From Fidelibacterota bacterium (GTDB lineage Bacteria; Fidelibacterota; Marinisomatia; Marinisomatales; TCS55), in the NCBI GenBank assembly GCA_002701875.1, contig NZWI01000020.1:5288-13535 (forward strand): a DNA stretch of 8,248 nt, in the 5' to 3' direction. The translations under genes and the position numbers were made by a program. Of the stretch, positions 1 through 6,463 are shown piece after piece. Under the pieces are notes generated by a model, which ran no database searches, had not been told where the DNA came from, and was given only the letters and a program-made list of their open reading frames with translations. The first letter of the stretch is position 1. Each line of letters starts with the position of its first letter.

Positions 1-1
1 C

Positions 2-301
2 GTTCTATTAGAGTCAAAATTTATATCTGATTTTTTAGCTGATGGTGAAGTCGATTTTAAAAAATATTTAAAAGAAAATAGTTTTATTTTTGATGGGTGG
101 AAACCAAATGCACCAATACACTTTATGCATGGTGAAAAAGATAATACTGTATTTTATTTTCTGATGAAATTAGGAGCTGATCAATTAATTGCAAATGGTT
201 CAAGTAATATTATTACCACATCATACCCAGGTGACCATGGGGGTGCAGCCGCAGATTGTATGATCAATTCAGTTAACTGGTTTAACACGATGAAACAATG
301 A
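2..301 (+). CDS. Alpha/beta hydrolase, C-terminal fragment (5' end outside window)
   Basis: The open frame enters from the left edge and gives 99 residues before a TGA stop. Two segments look like the end of an alpha/beta hydrolase: APIHFMHGEKDNTV (visible residues 37-50), the usual strand plus the loop carrying the acid residue (D47), and YPGDHGGAA (75-83), the loop carrying the catalytic histidine (H79). The C-terminal helix with NWF is also typical. The nucleophile serine would lie upstream, outside the window. The spacing and the W-x-P-x-x-P lead-in resemble secretory-lipase or prolyl-oligopeptidase-like hydrolases of Bacteroidota-type bacteria, but the substrate cannot be read from this fragment. 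The stop overlaps the cdd start by four bases (ATGA at 298-301), so the gene is probably co-transcribed and translationally coupled with the salvage genes. It could be a lipase, an esterase or a peptidase. Confidence 0.7.
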   Translation, partial: VLLESKFISDFLADGEVDFKKYLKENSFIFDGWKPNAPIHFMHGEKDNTVFYFLMKLGADQLIANGSSNIITTSYPGDHGGAAADCMINSVNWFNTMKQ

Positions 302-675
302 ATGACTTAATTTCTAAAGCAATCCAAATGATGAAAATGTCTCGGGCTCCATATTCAAGCTATTCAGTTGGGGCAGCAATAAAAATAGACGAAGAAATAA
401 TTATCGGTGGTTGTAATATAGAAAATGCGAGCTATCCTCTTTCAATATGTGCAGAACGAACCGCGTTATTTAGTGCTATAGCGCAAGGATATAATCAATT
501 TAAAGCCATGGCAGTAGCAACTAAAAATGGTGGCACTCCTTGTGGAGCCTGCAGACAAGTAATCTGGGAATTATGTGGAGATATTCCAATATACATCTGT
601 GATAGTGATGGAATTATTAATGAAACTACAAGTAGAGCTTTATTGCCAGCTCCATTTGAGAAAAATCATCTATAA
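298..675 (+). CDS. cdd: Cytidine deaminase
   Basis: This cytosolic zinc enzyme hydrolyses cytidine and deoxycytidine to uridine and deoxyuridine plus ammonia, feeding pyrimidine salvage. At 125 residues it is the short homotetrameric type rather than the long two-domain E. coli type. All family motifs are visible: YSSYSVGAA (19-27), the ribose-binding N40 and E42 in GCNIENASY, the catalytic C51-A-E53, and PCGAC at 81-85. C51, C82 and C85 are the expected zinc ligands and E53 the proton shuttle. The start overlaps the upstream hydrolase stop (ATGA), and the TAA stop shares one base with the udk start (TAATG), so translation is probably coupled on both sides. No Shine-Dalgarno sequence precedes the start. 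The next three genes supply the matching kinases and importer, which supports a nucleoside salvage role. Confidence 0.97.
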   Translation: MNDLISKAIQMMKMSRAPYSSYSVGAAIKIDEEIIIGGCNIENASYPLSICAERTALFSAIAQGYNQFKAMAVATKNGGTPCGACRQVIWELCGDIPIYICDSDGIINETTSRALLPAPFEKNHL

Positions 676-1313
676 TGAGTTTTTCTTCAATTCTAATTGG
701 TATAGGAGGTGGTACAGGTTCAGGCAAAACTTCTATTGCAAATAAACTACTTGAAGAATATGGTGAAGGTGATGTTGTGGTAATAGAACAAGATGCCTAT
801 TATCGTGATATTTCTCATATATCTTTGAAAGATAGGCACCTACATAATTTTGATCATCCAGATGCCATTGATATTGAATTATTTAATCAACAACTTATCA
901 GCTTAGTTAAAGGACAAGTAGTTGAAGTTCCAATGTATGATTTTTCGACTCATTCAAGATTAAAAGAGACAAAAACTGTTTATCCCCATCGTGTGATAGT
1001 AGTTGAAGGGATCTTAGCTCTTCATTATTCTATTCTTAGAGAATTAATGGATATTAAAATATATGTAGAAACACCTGATGACATACGTTTTATTCGTCGT
1101 ATTTCAAGAGATGTAGATAAGCGAAATAGGACAGTAAACTCAGTTATTGAACAATATTTGAAAACTGTTCGTCCAATGCATCAACAATTTGTTGAACCGT
1201 CAAAATATTTTGCCGATATTATTATACCAGAAGGTAGTCAAAATAAAGTAGCCATTGATCTTATTAGAACAAAAATAAATTATACTCTATCTACTCAAAT
1301 AGAACAAAAATAA
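675..1313 (+). CDS. udk: Uridine/cytidine kinase
   Basis: This enzyme phosphorylates uridine and cytidine to UMP and CMP using ATP or GTP, in the cytosol. The 212-residue length is normal for bacterial Udk. Visible motifs are the P-loop GGTGSGKT (12-19), QDAYYRD (39-45) with the substrate-side aspartate and tyrosines, NFDHPDAID (58-66), MYDFSTHSR (87-95), VVEGILAL (109-116, the Walker B-like strand ending in the conserved EGI), and the lid-region arginines in RRISRDVDKRNRT (141-153). The C-terminal QYLKTVRPMHQQFVEPSK block is also characteristic. The product of Cdd is a direct substrate, and the two genes overlap by one base. A PRK (phosphoribulokinase) assignment is unlikely, because the length and the FDHPDA and VRPMH motifs are Udk-specific. 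Translation probably re-initiates from cdd, since no Shine-Dalgarno sequence is visible. Confidence 0.97.
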   Translation: MSFSSILIGIGGGTGSGKTSIANKLLEEYGEGDVVVIEQDAYYRDISHISLKDRHLHNFDHPDAIDIELFNQQLISLVKGQVVEVPMYDFSTHSRLKETKTVYPHRVIVVEGILALHYSILRELMDIKIYVETPDDIRFIRRISRDVDKRNRTVNSVIEQYLKTVRPMHQQFVEPSKYFADIIIPEGSQNKVAIDLIRTKINYTLSTQIEQK

Positions 1314-1319
1314 ATTATT

Positions 1320-1883
1320 ATGGCTCTAACACAAAAAAATTCAGGATGGATTGAAGTAATTACAGGAAGTATGTTCAGTGGAAAAACTGAAGAGTTAATT
1401 CGTCGTATGCGCAGAGCGGAAATAGCAAAAATGAACACATGTTTATTTAAACCATTTATTGATAATCGATATAGCTCTAAACATGTAGTTTCGCATAATC
1501 AATCAAAGTTAGAATCAATTATAGTTAAAACTCCCAATGAAATAATCAAACACTCGAAAAAAATGGATGTTGTTGGAATTGATGAAGCACAATTTTTTAA
1601 TAAAAATATTATTGATGTTTGTAAAAATTTAGCTAATAGGAAAATACGAGTTATTGTAGCTGGTCTTGATACAGATTATAAAGGCTTGCCATTTGGCTCT
1701 ATGCCCGCATTAATGTGCGAAGCAGATTATTTAGATAAATTAAGAGCCATATGTGTCGTTTGTGGAAACCCAGCATCATACAGTCAGCGTACTACTTCAA
1801 ACTCAGAACAAGTACTAATAGGTGAAACAGATATATATGAAGCTAGGTGCAGAAATTGTTTTGAAGCACCAATGGATAATTAG
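1320..1883 (+). CDS. tdk: Thymidine kinase (type II, TK1-like)
   Basis: This cytosolic kinase phosphorylates thymidine and deoxyuridine to dTMP and dUMP. Its 187 residues fit the TK1-like family. Visible features are the P-loop GSMFSGKT (16-23), the switch-like DEAQFF (88-93) with the catalytic glutamate E89, a lasso-type C-terminal domain, and four zinc-binding cysteines C145-x-x-C148 and C177-x-x-C180. LRAICVVCGNPA and the Q156-R157-T segment match the usual LxAxCxxCG and thymidine-binding loop. The alternative deoxyribonucleoside kinase family is excluded by this zinc domain. The gene starts six bases after the udk stop with no Shine-Dalgarno sequence, and its TAG stop abuts the nupC ATG with no gap. 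With Cdd supplying deoxyuridine, it completes the deoxy branch of pyrimidine salvage. Confidence 0.97.
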   Translation: MALTQKNSGWIEVITGSMFSGKTEELIRRMRRAEIAKMNTCLFKPFIDNRYSSKHVVSHNQSKLESIIVKTPNEIIKHSKKMDVVGIDEAQFFNKNIIDVCKNLANRKIRVIVAGLDTDYKGLPFGSMPALMCEADYLDKLRAICVVCGNPASYSQRTTSNSEQVLIGETDIYEARCRNCFEAPMDN

Positions 1884-3104
1884 ATGGATCAATATAAAGG
1901 TATATTAGGTATTCTAACACTATTGACTATTGCATATGCAATGTCAAATAATCGAGGGAAAATTAATTTTAGAACTGTTTATTGGGGATTAGGCCTTCAG
2001 CTTATTTTTGCAGTCTTTATATTAAAAACTCCAATTGGAAAACCTATTTTTTCATTTTTAGATAAAATAATTACAAAATTAATTGGTTTTTCAGATGCCG
2101 GAAGTGATTTTTTATTCACATCATTCGTTTCCGACGTTGGATTGCATCCTTCGCTTTTAAATTTTGCATTCAGATTATTACCAACAATAATATTTTTTTC
2201 AAGTCTCATGGCAGTTCTATATCATTTTGGTATCATTCAAATAATTATAAAATGGATAGCTAAGCTGATGCAAAAAACGATGGGCACAAGTGGCGCTGAA
2301 ACGCTAAGCGTAAGTGCCAATATTTTTGTTGGGCAAACAGAAGCACCCTTAATGATTCGTCCCTTTATTGGTCAGATGACTAAATCTGAACTTATGGTTG
2401 TTATGGTAGGTGGCTTTGCAACTGTTGCTGGAGGAGTATTAGCTATCTATGTAAAATGGCTATCAGATATTCCTGGCATTGCTGGACACCTATTAGCGGC
2501 TTCTGTAATGTCGGCTCCTGCAGCTATAGTTATTGCAAAGATAATTTATCCTGAGGTAGATGTATCTAAAACTTTAAGTAATACAAATATTAATGTTGAA
2601 AAAACTACTTCCAATTCTATGGAAGCTCTTGGTAATGGAGCGTCCGATGGATTAAAATTAGCAGCTAATGTTGGAGCTATGTTAATAGCTTTTATTTCAA
2701 TTGTAGCATTAATTAATTATCTTTTAAGTATTGGCGGCACATCCATAGAACAAATATTGAGTTTTATATTTAAGCCTCTAGCGTGGACTATGGGGATACC
2801 TTGGTCAGAAGCTGAGTTTGTTGGAACTCTTATGGGTGAGAAAATTGTTTTCACAGAATTGATAGCCTTTGGTGACCTACAATCAATGATTGATAAAAAT
2901 CAATTATCTAATAGATCTGCTATTATTGCTAGTTATGCTCTATGCGGATTTGCAAACTTTGGTTCTATTGGTATTCAACTTGGTGGCATTGGTGGAATAG
3001 CGCCAGAGAGGAAAAAAGATCTAGCAAAATTAATAACTAAAGCTATGATTGGTGGTGCACTTGCATCATGGTTAACTGCATCAGTTGCGGGAATTCTAAT
3101 ATAA
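1884..3104 (+). CDS. nupC: Concentrative nucleoside transporter (NupC/CNT family)
   Basis: This inner-membrane cation-coupled nucleoside importer has 406 residues, the usual bacterial CNT length. Sequence support is strong: GQTEAP at 150-155 (the base-binding Q-T-E of re-entrant hairpin HP1), GGFATVAGGVLAIYV (176-190), SAPAA (210-214), GEKIVFTELIAF (318-329) and CGFANFGSIGIQ (354-365). N358 and S361 correspond to the ribose-binding Asn and Ser known from the Vibrio cholerae CNT, and E325 to its ribose-binding Glu. Three hydrophobic segments in the first 120 residues match the N-terminal helices TM1-3. The family signature (G/A)xKx3NEFVA(Y/M/F) is altered here, with T324 for Asn and L326 for Phe. 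The gene abuts tdk (TAG then ATG) and lies 12 bases before adk. Its position among cdd, udk and tdk suggests pyrimidine nucleosides as cargo, but purine transport cannot be excluded. Confidence 0.95.
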   Translation: MDQYKGILGILTLLTIAYAMSNNRGKINFRTVYWGLGLQLIFAVFILKTPIGKPIFSFLDKIITKLIGFSDAGSDFLFTSFVSDVGLHPSLLNFAFRLLPTIIFFSSLMAVLYHFGIIQIIIKWIAKLMQKTMGTSGAETLSVSANIFVGQTEAPLMIRPFIGQMTKSELMVVMVGGFATVAGGVLAIYVKWLSDIPGIAGHLLAASVMSAPAAIVIAKIIYPEVDVSKTLSNTNINVEKTTSNSMEALGNGASDGLKLAANVGAMLIAFISIVALINYLLSIGGTSIEQILSFIFKPLAWTMGIPWSEAEFVGTLMGEKIVFTELIAFGDLQSMIDKNQLSNRSAIIASYALCGFANFGSIGIQLGGIGGIAPERKKDLAKLITKAMIGGALASWLTASVAGILI

Positions 3105-3116
3105 ATATATGTTTTA

Positions 3117-3686
3117 ATGAATCTTATTTTTTTAGGACCACCGGGCGTTGGCAAAGGCACTCAAGCAAAGTTACTTTGTGAAAAATATAGCATTTTACAT
3201 CTATCAACAGGAGATTTATTAAGATCAGAAATTATTGAAAAAACAGAAATAGGTAATCTCGCTAAGTCATTTATTGATAAGGGAGAATTAGCAACTGACG
3301 ATGTATTACTAAAAATGATGAATAATCGCTTGAAAAAAGATGATGCTCAAAATGGTTACTTATTGGATGGATTTCCACGTACCATCCCACAAGCACATGG
3401 ATTAGAACTAACCATGAAACAAATTGGTCATAAAATTGATTCTGTTATCAGCTTGATTGCAGATGAAGATGAGCTAATTAACCGTTTGGTAAATAGAGGC
3501 TTAAAATCTGGTAGAAGCGATGATTCAATTGAAATTATTAGAAATCGTCAACAAATATACTGGAATCAAACTTCTCCATTACTAAATTACTATGAAGCCA
3601 TGAATTTATTAATAAATGTTGATGGTATAGGAAAGATTTCCGACATTAATAATGAAATAGTAAGAATTGTAAACCAATATGCTTAA
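3117..3686 (+). CDS. adk: Adenylate kinase, short form
   Basis: This enzyme interconverts ATP plus AMP with two ADP and is essential for adenine nucleotide balance. The 189-residue protein has the P-loop GPPGVGKGT (7-15), the AMP-binding STGDLLR (30-36), DGFPRT (84-89), and the catalytic arginines R123, R127, R133 and R144. The LID is the short loop form: the approximately 27-residue insert, including any zinc-binding cysteine set, is missing between NRGLKSGRSDD (126-136) and the following helix. That makes it a short-type Adk rather than the roughly 215-residue long type of E. coli. UMP/CMP kinase was considered, but the overall pattern, including GLELTMKQ, is Adk. The gene starts 12 bases after nupC with no Shine-Dalgarno sequence and overlaps coaE by eight bases. 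Confidence 0.97.
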   Translation: MNLIFLGPPGVGKGTQAKLLCEKYSILHLSTGDLLRSEIIEKTEIGNLAKSFIDKGELATDDVLLKMMNNRLKKDDAQNGYLLDGFPRTIPQAHGLELTMKQIGHKIDSVISLIADEDELINRLVNRGLKSGRSDDSIEIIRNRQQIYWNQTSPLLNYYEAMNLLINVDGIGKISDINNEIVRIVNQYA

Positions 3687-4272
3687 AGTAGGATTAACAG
3701 GTGGAATTGGCAGTGGTAAGAGTACTGCAAGTAAATTTTTCGAAAAATTAGGTGCTTTTATATTAGATGCGGACAAAGAAGCAAAAAATCTACTTGAAAA
3801 AAACGAAATCGTTCAACATGAGGTGATCTCAGAGTTTGGCACTGATATTATTAATACAACAGGAAAAGTAGATAAGAATAAATTAGCTCGTGTCGCTTTT
3901 CAAGACGTTGATCATCAACGAAGACTAAATTCTGTTGTTCACCCCTATATCTATGATCTGATTGATAAAACATTTGATAAAGTACTGAATGATGGAAAAT
4001 ATGCTGTTTTTATTATTGATGCGGCTATGATATATGAATCAGGCTATGATATTCATTTAGATTATATAATTGTTATAACTGCACAATTAAAAAATAGAAT
4101 GGAACGTGCATTAGCCCGAAAAACACTGACAAGAGAAGAAATATTAAAACGTATTGAATTTCAATGGCCTGAAGAAGAAAAAGTTGGAATGGCTGACTTT
4201 GTAATTCATAATGATGGTTCTGAAAAGGAATTAAATGATAATATTAAATCTATTATAAAAAAATTGATATAA
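3679..4272 (+). CDS. coaE: Dephospho-CoA kinase
   Basis: This kinase phosphorylates the 3'-hydroxyl of dephospho-CoA, the last step of coenzyme A synthesis, in the cytosol. Its 197 residues match the family. Visible are LTGGIGSGKST (6-16, Walker A), the LDAD segment (29-32) with the conserved catalytic-site aspartate, the LNSVVHPYI block, a DAAMIYESG segment, RMERALARKTLTREE (the lid arginines), RIEFQWPEEEK, and the terminal ADFVIHNDGS. The DAAMIYESG segment replaces the more common PLLFE form and resembles the AAxLFESG version I associate with Bacteroidota-like CoaE, which is a mild taxonomic hint. The ATG lies inside the last codons of adk (8-base overlap), so translation is likely coupled. 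A 49-base gap follows, the longest in the window. Confidence 0.96.
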   Translation: MLKVGLTGGIGSGKSTASKFFEKLGAFILDADKEAKNLLEKNEIVQHEVISEFGTDIINTTGKVDKNKLARVAFQDVDHQRRLNSVVHPYIYDLIDKTFDKVLNDGKYAVFIIDAAMIYESGYDIHLDYIIVITAQLKNRMERALARKTLTREEILKRIEFQWPEEEKVGMADFVIHNDGSEKELNDNIKSIIKKLI

Positions 4273-4321
4273 ACCGTTTCAGATTAGAAACTATTATTTT
4301 ATTATTTGATAATTATATTTC
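4273..4321. other. Longest intergenic gap: weak hairpin and possible promoter
   Basis: This 49-base, very AT-rich gap separates coaE from the acyltransferase gene. It contains a short inverted repeat, GTTTC (4276-4280) and GAAAC (4287-4291) around a six-base loop, followed by the T-rich stretch TATTATTTTATTATTT. This could be a weak intrinsic terminator, but the stem is only five pairs with few G-C pairs. GATAAT at 4308-4313 matches a sigma70-type -10 box at five of six positions. There is no good -35 box, and transcription would start almost at the ATG. The TTTG at 4305-4308 only partly resembles a Bacteroidota -7 element. It may mark a unit boundary, but the sequence does not prove a promoter or a terminator. 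Confidence 0.2.
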
Positions 4322-5182
4322 ATGAACTTTAAAGATCAGCTTACTTATCGTATCTTAAAAAGATTCTCTGTTTTTACCGGAAGATTATCAGAAAACCGTC
4401 GCGAAAAACTAGCAAGAAGGTTAGCTAGCTTCATTTATTATTTATTACCTATAAGAAAGAAACAAGCCCTAAATAATTTAAAAAACGCATTCCCTGAAAA
4501 AGATTTTGGATGGATTAAAAAACAATTGAAAGGTACTTACAATATTGTATCAAATAATTTCATTGATTTTCTATCACTATCCAGATCCTATTCAAAAAAA
4601 AGATTCAGAATTGAGAATCAAGATGTTCTAGATGATGCAGTTAATAAAAATAAAGGGGTGTTACTAATTACAGGTCATTTTGGTTTATGGGAAAAATGGG
4701 GGTCATGGTTTGGTAATAATAACTATGACGTATGGGGAGTTATCCAAAAACAAGCTAATAAAGGAGCAGATCTATTTTTTAAAGAAATACGTGAATCTTA
4801 CGGTATGAATCATATATATAGAAAATCATCAGTAGATAAAATCTATGACTTAATTAAGAATAATAAGATAATAATATTGGCTAGCGACCAAAATGCAAAA
4901 AAAAGGGGTGTTATAGTAGAATTTTTTGGTAAAAAAACTTCTATACCAAAAGGTGCTGCGTTGTTTCATTTACGTACAAATGTCCCCTTAATATTTTCTG
5001 TTGGACACAAGGATCCCGATGGAACTATTGTTATTTCATTTGAAAAAATTAACGTAGAGTCAAATACTATAGAGGGCATTACTCAGGATTATACTAAAAA
5101 GTTAGAAGCAAAAATTCGTGAACATCCGGATCATTACTTTTGGTTTCACAGAAAATGGTCACGGATTATGGAAAATGAATAA
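4322..5182 (+). CDS. LpxL/HtrB-family lysophospholipid (lipid A) acyltransferase
   Basis: This predicted inner-membrane-associated acyltransferase is of the kind that adds secondary acyl chains to lipid A on the cytoplasmic face. The 286 residues fit LpxL/LpxM/HtrB. The key motif is H119-FGLW-E124 (HX4E, the catalytic His/Glu dyad) within ITGHFGLWEKWGSW. The block SDQNAKKRG (188-196) continuing into VEFFGKKTSIPKG, and the C-terminal HPDHYFWFHRKW (268-279), are classic for the family. The N-terminal pattern YYLLPIRKKQALNNLKNAFPE (39-59) also matches. The N-terminal hydrophobic stretch is weak, so anchoring may be amphipathic. LpxL, LpxM and LpxP cannot be told apart by eye, so no symbol is given; an acyltransferase for another glycolipid is possible. 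The gene overlaps tsaC by eight bases, no Shine-Dalgarno sequence is seen, and its presence implies an outer membrane. Confidence 0.88.
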   Translation: MNFKDQLTYRILKRFSVFTGRLSENRREKLARRLASFIYYLLPIRKKQALNNLKNAFPEKDFGWIKKQLKGTYNIVSNNFIDFLSLSRSYSKKRFRIENQDVLDDAVNKNKGVLLITGHFGLWEKWGSWFGNNNYDVWGVIQKQANKGADLFFKEIRESYGMNHIYRKSSVDKIYDLIKNNKIIILASDQNAKKRGVIVEFFGKKTSIPKGAALFHLRTNVPLIFSVGHKDPDGTIVISFEKINVESNTIEGITQDYTKKLEAKIREHPDHYFWFHRKWSRIMENE

Positions 5183-5762
5183 TACAATTACACACAGAAT
5201 TAATTGTAAATCAAAAACGGCTTTGAAAAGAGCCAAAAAAGCAATTATAGAGGGAGGAATAATTGTATATCCTACTGATACGTTATATGGCTTTGGCGTG
5301 GATGCCAGAAATAAATCGGCTATTGATAGATTAAATAATATTAAAGGAAGAAAATCTGCAATGAGTGTAATTATGTCTGATAAAAATATGGTTTTTTCTT
5401 GCACTGATATACCTCAAAAAAATCATAAAATAGTAAAAAAATATTTAAAAGGTCAAACTACCATCATTCTTAAAATCAAATCAGGGATAGTTCATCCAAA
5501 TATTTTGGGTGAAGAAAAAACACTCGGGATTAGAATTCCTGATCATAATTTTGGACCTAGACTTTGTAAGGAATTAGGTTTTCCAATAACAACAACTTCT
5601 GTAAATAGGGCTGGTGAAACGCCGTTAAATGACCCAAATAAAATAATTAAGATTTTTAATGGTGAATTTGATATTCTTATTGATGATGGAGCTATGAAAA
5701 GCTCAACTGGTTCAACTATTTATAAACTTGAAAAATCAATAATAAAAGTTATACGAAGATGA
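5175..5762 (+). CDS. tsaC: L-threonylcarbamoyladenylate synthase (Sua5/YrdC/TsaC family)
   Basis: This protein makes threonylcarbamoyl-AMP from threonine, bicarbonate and ATP, for the t6A37 modification of ANN-decoding tRNAs. I chose the ATG at 5175 (195 residues). An in-frame ATG at 5118 would add 19 residues lying entirely inside the acyltransferase gene and resembling nothing in the family, whereas the 5175 start gives the 8-base overlap seen elsewhere in this operon. Motifs are YPTDTLYGFG (32-41), KGRK (57-60), LGIRIPDH (117-124), TTTSVN (139-144, the SxN motif) and SSTGST (176-181). The usual PGPxT element reads KGQTT (92-96), an uncommon variant. There is no C-terminal Sua5 domain, so it is the single-domain type. 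A YciO-type paralogue of uncertain function is an alternative. The end overlaps the next gene by four bases (ATGA). Confidence 0.88.
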   Translation: MNNTITHRINCKSKTALKRAKKAIIEGGIIVYPTDTLYGFGVDARNKSAIDRLNNIKGRKSAMSVIMSDKNMVFSCTDIPQKNHKIVKKYLKGQTTIILKIKSGIVHPNILGEEKTLGIRIPDHNFGPRLCKELGFPITTTSVNRAGETPLNDPNKIIKIFNGEFDILIDDGAMKSSTGSTIYKLEKSIIKVIRR

Positions 5763-6463
5763 AGCGCTTTGGTTATATTATATATTTTCTTTCAAATTTT
5801 CTTATAGCAGAGACACCATTTAAAGTTGGAGAATCTTTAAAATATTCTGCAGATTTTAATTTGATTAGAGTAGGCCAAGCTGAATTATATGTAAATAGGT
5901 TAGATAAAATAAATGATCTTGATGCCTATCATGTAACCTTTAGTGCTAATACTACAGGTTTAGCAGATCAATTATTTAAAATAAGAGATCAAATTGATAT
6001 TTGGATGGATAAAAAAGATTTTTTTACTCATCGTCTAATTAAAAATATCAATGAAGGTAATTATAGTAATAAGGTTGATGTGAAATTTGATTACCAAAAA
6101 TCTATTGCAAAAACTAAAACAAAAGAAATTTCTATTGATTTTATGGCTCGAGATTCTTTTTCCATGTTTTATTATTTACGAACAATACCCCTTAATAACA
6201 ATGAAGTAATGTCATTTTCATCTTATGAAGGCCGACGTATTATCCATTATAATTTACAGATGACGGGTACAGAAATAGTTCGCACCAATATTGGTACATT
6301 TAAGTGTAAAGTAATTCGTCCATACCGTGAAGGGAAAAATCTATTTAAAAATCAAGGTGATATGCAGATTTGGATTAGCGATGATAGCAAAAGACTCCCC
6401 GTAAAAATACAAATCAAAATGAAATATGGATCAATGACTCTTCTACTAAAAAGTGTGAGTTAA
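5759..6463 (+). CDS. DUF3108-domain exported protein of unknown function
   Basis: The 234-residue protein starts with a short lysine/arginine-led hydrophobic segment (MKRFGYIIYFLSNFLIA), which is a plausible signal peptide with cleavage near A17. The mature part begins PFKVGESLKYSADFNLIRVGQAEL, the F-x-x-GE-x-L-x-Y opening of DUF3108 proteins. It continues with a beta-rich pattern including KIRDQIDIWMD (74-84) and the C-terminal WISDDSKRLPVKIQIKMKYGSM (205-226), also typical of that family. No catalytic motif is apparent. The fold is probably beta-rich and periplasmic or outer-membrane associated; the function is unknown and I assign none. The start overlaps the tsaC stop (ATGA), and the stop overlaps the convergent rseP stop by four bases. 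Neighbouring envelope genes (acyltransferase, rseP) make an envelope role plausible, but this is only inference. Confidence 0.85.
   Translation: MKRFGYIIYFLSNFLIAETPFKVGESLKYSADFNLIRVGQAELYVNRLDKINDLDAYHVTFSANTTGLADQLFKIRDQIDIWMDKKDFFTHRLIKNINEGNYSNKVDVKFDYQKSIAKTKTKEISIDFMARDSFSMFYYLRTIPLNNNEVMSFSSYEGRRIIHYNLQMTGTEIVRTNIGTFKCKVIRPYREGKNLFKNQGDMQIWISDDSKRLPVKIQIKMKYGSMTLLLKSVS

Noticed and set aside
1997..2209. Minus-strand open frame inside nupC
   Set aside because: It is opposite a strongly conserved transporter gene and has no recognisable features; a chance shadow.
2975..3160. Minus-strand open frame across nupC end and adk start
   Set aside because: It is antisense to two clear genes, with a low-complexity product; a chance shadow.
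675..4272. Four P-loop kinases as a possible tandem duplication
   Set aside because: Udk, Tdk, Adk and CoaE have different folds or subfamily motifs and no shared sequence beyond the Walker A loop, so they are not recent duplicates.
5118..5174. Longer tsaC start giving 19 extra N-terminal residues
   Set aside because: The extra residues are simply the shifted frame of the acyltransferase C-terminus. The 5175 ATG gives a normal family N-terminus and an 8-base overlap like adk-coaE.
5159..5404. Minus-strand hydrophobic open frame inside tsaC
   Set aside because: The hydrophobic product results from reading AT-rich coding sequence in reverse; tsaC is clearly the real gene.
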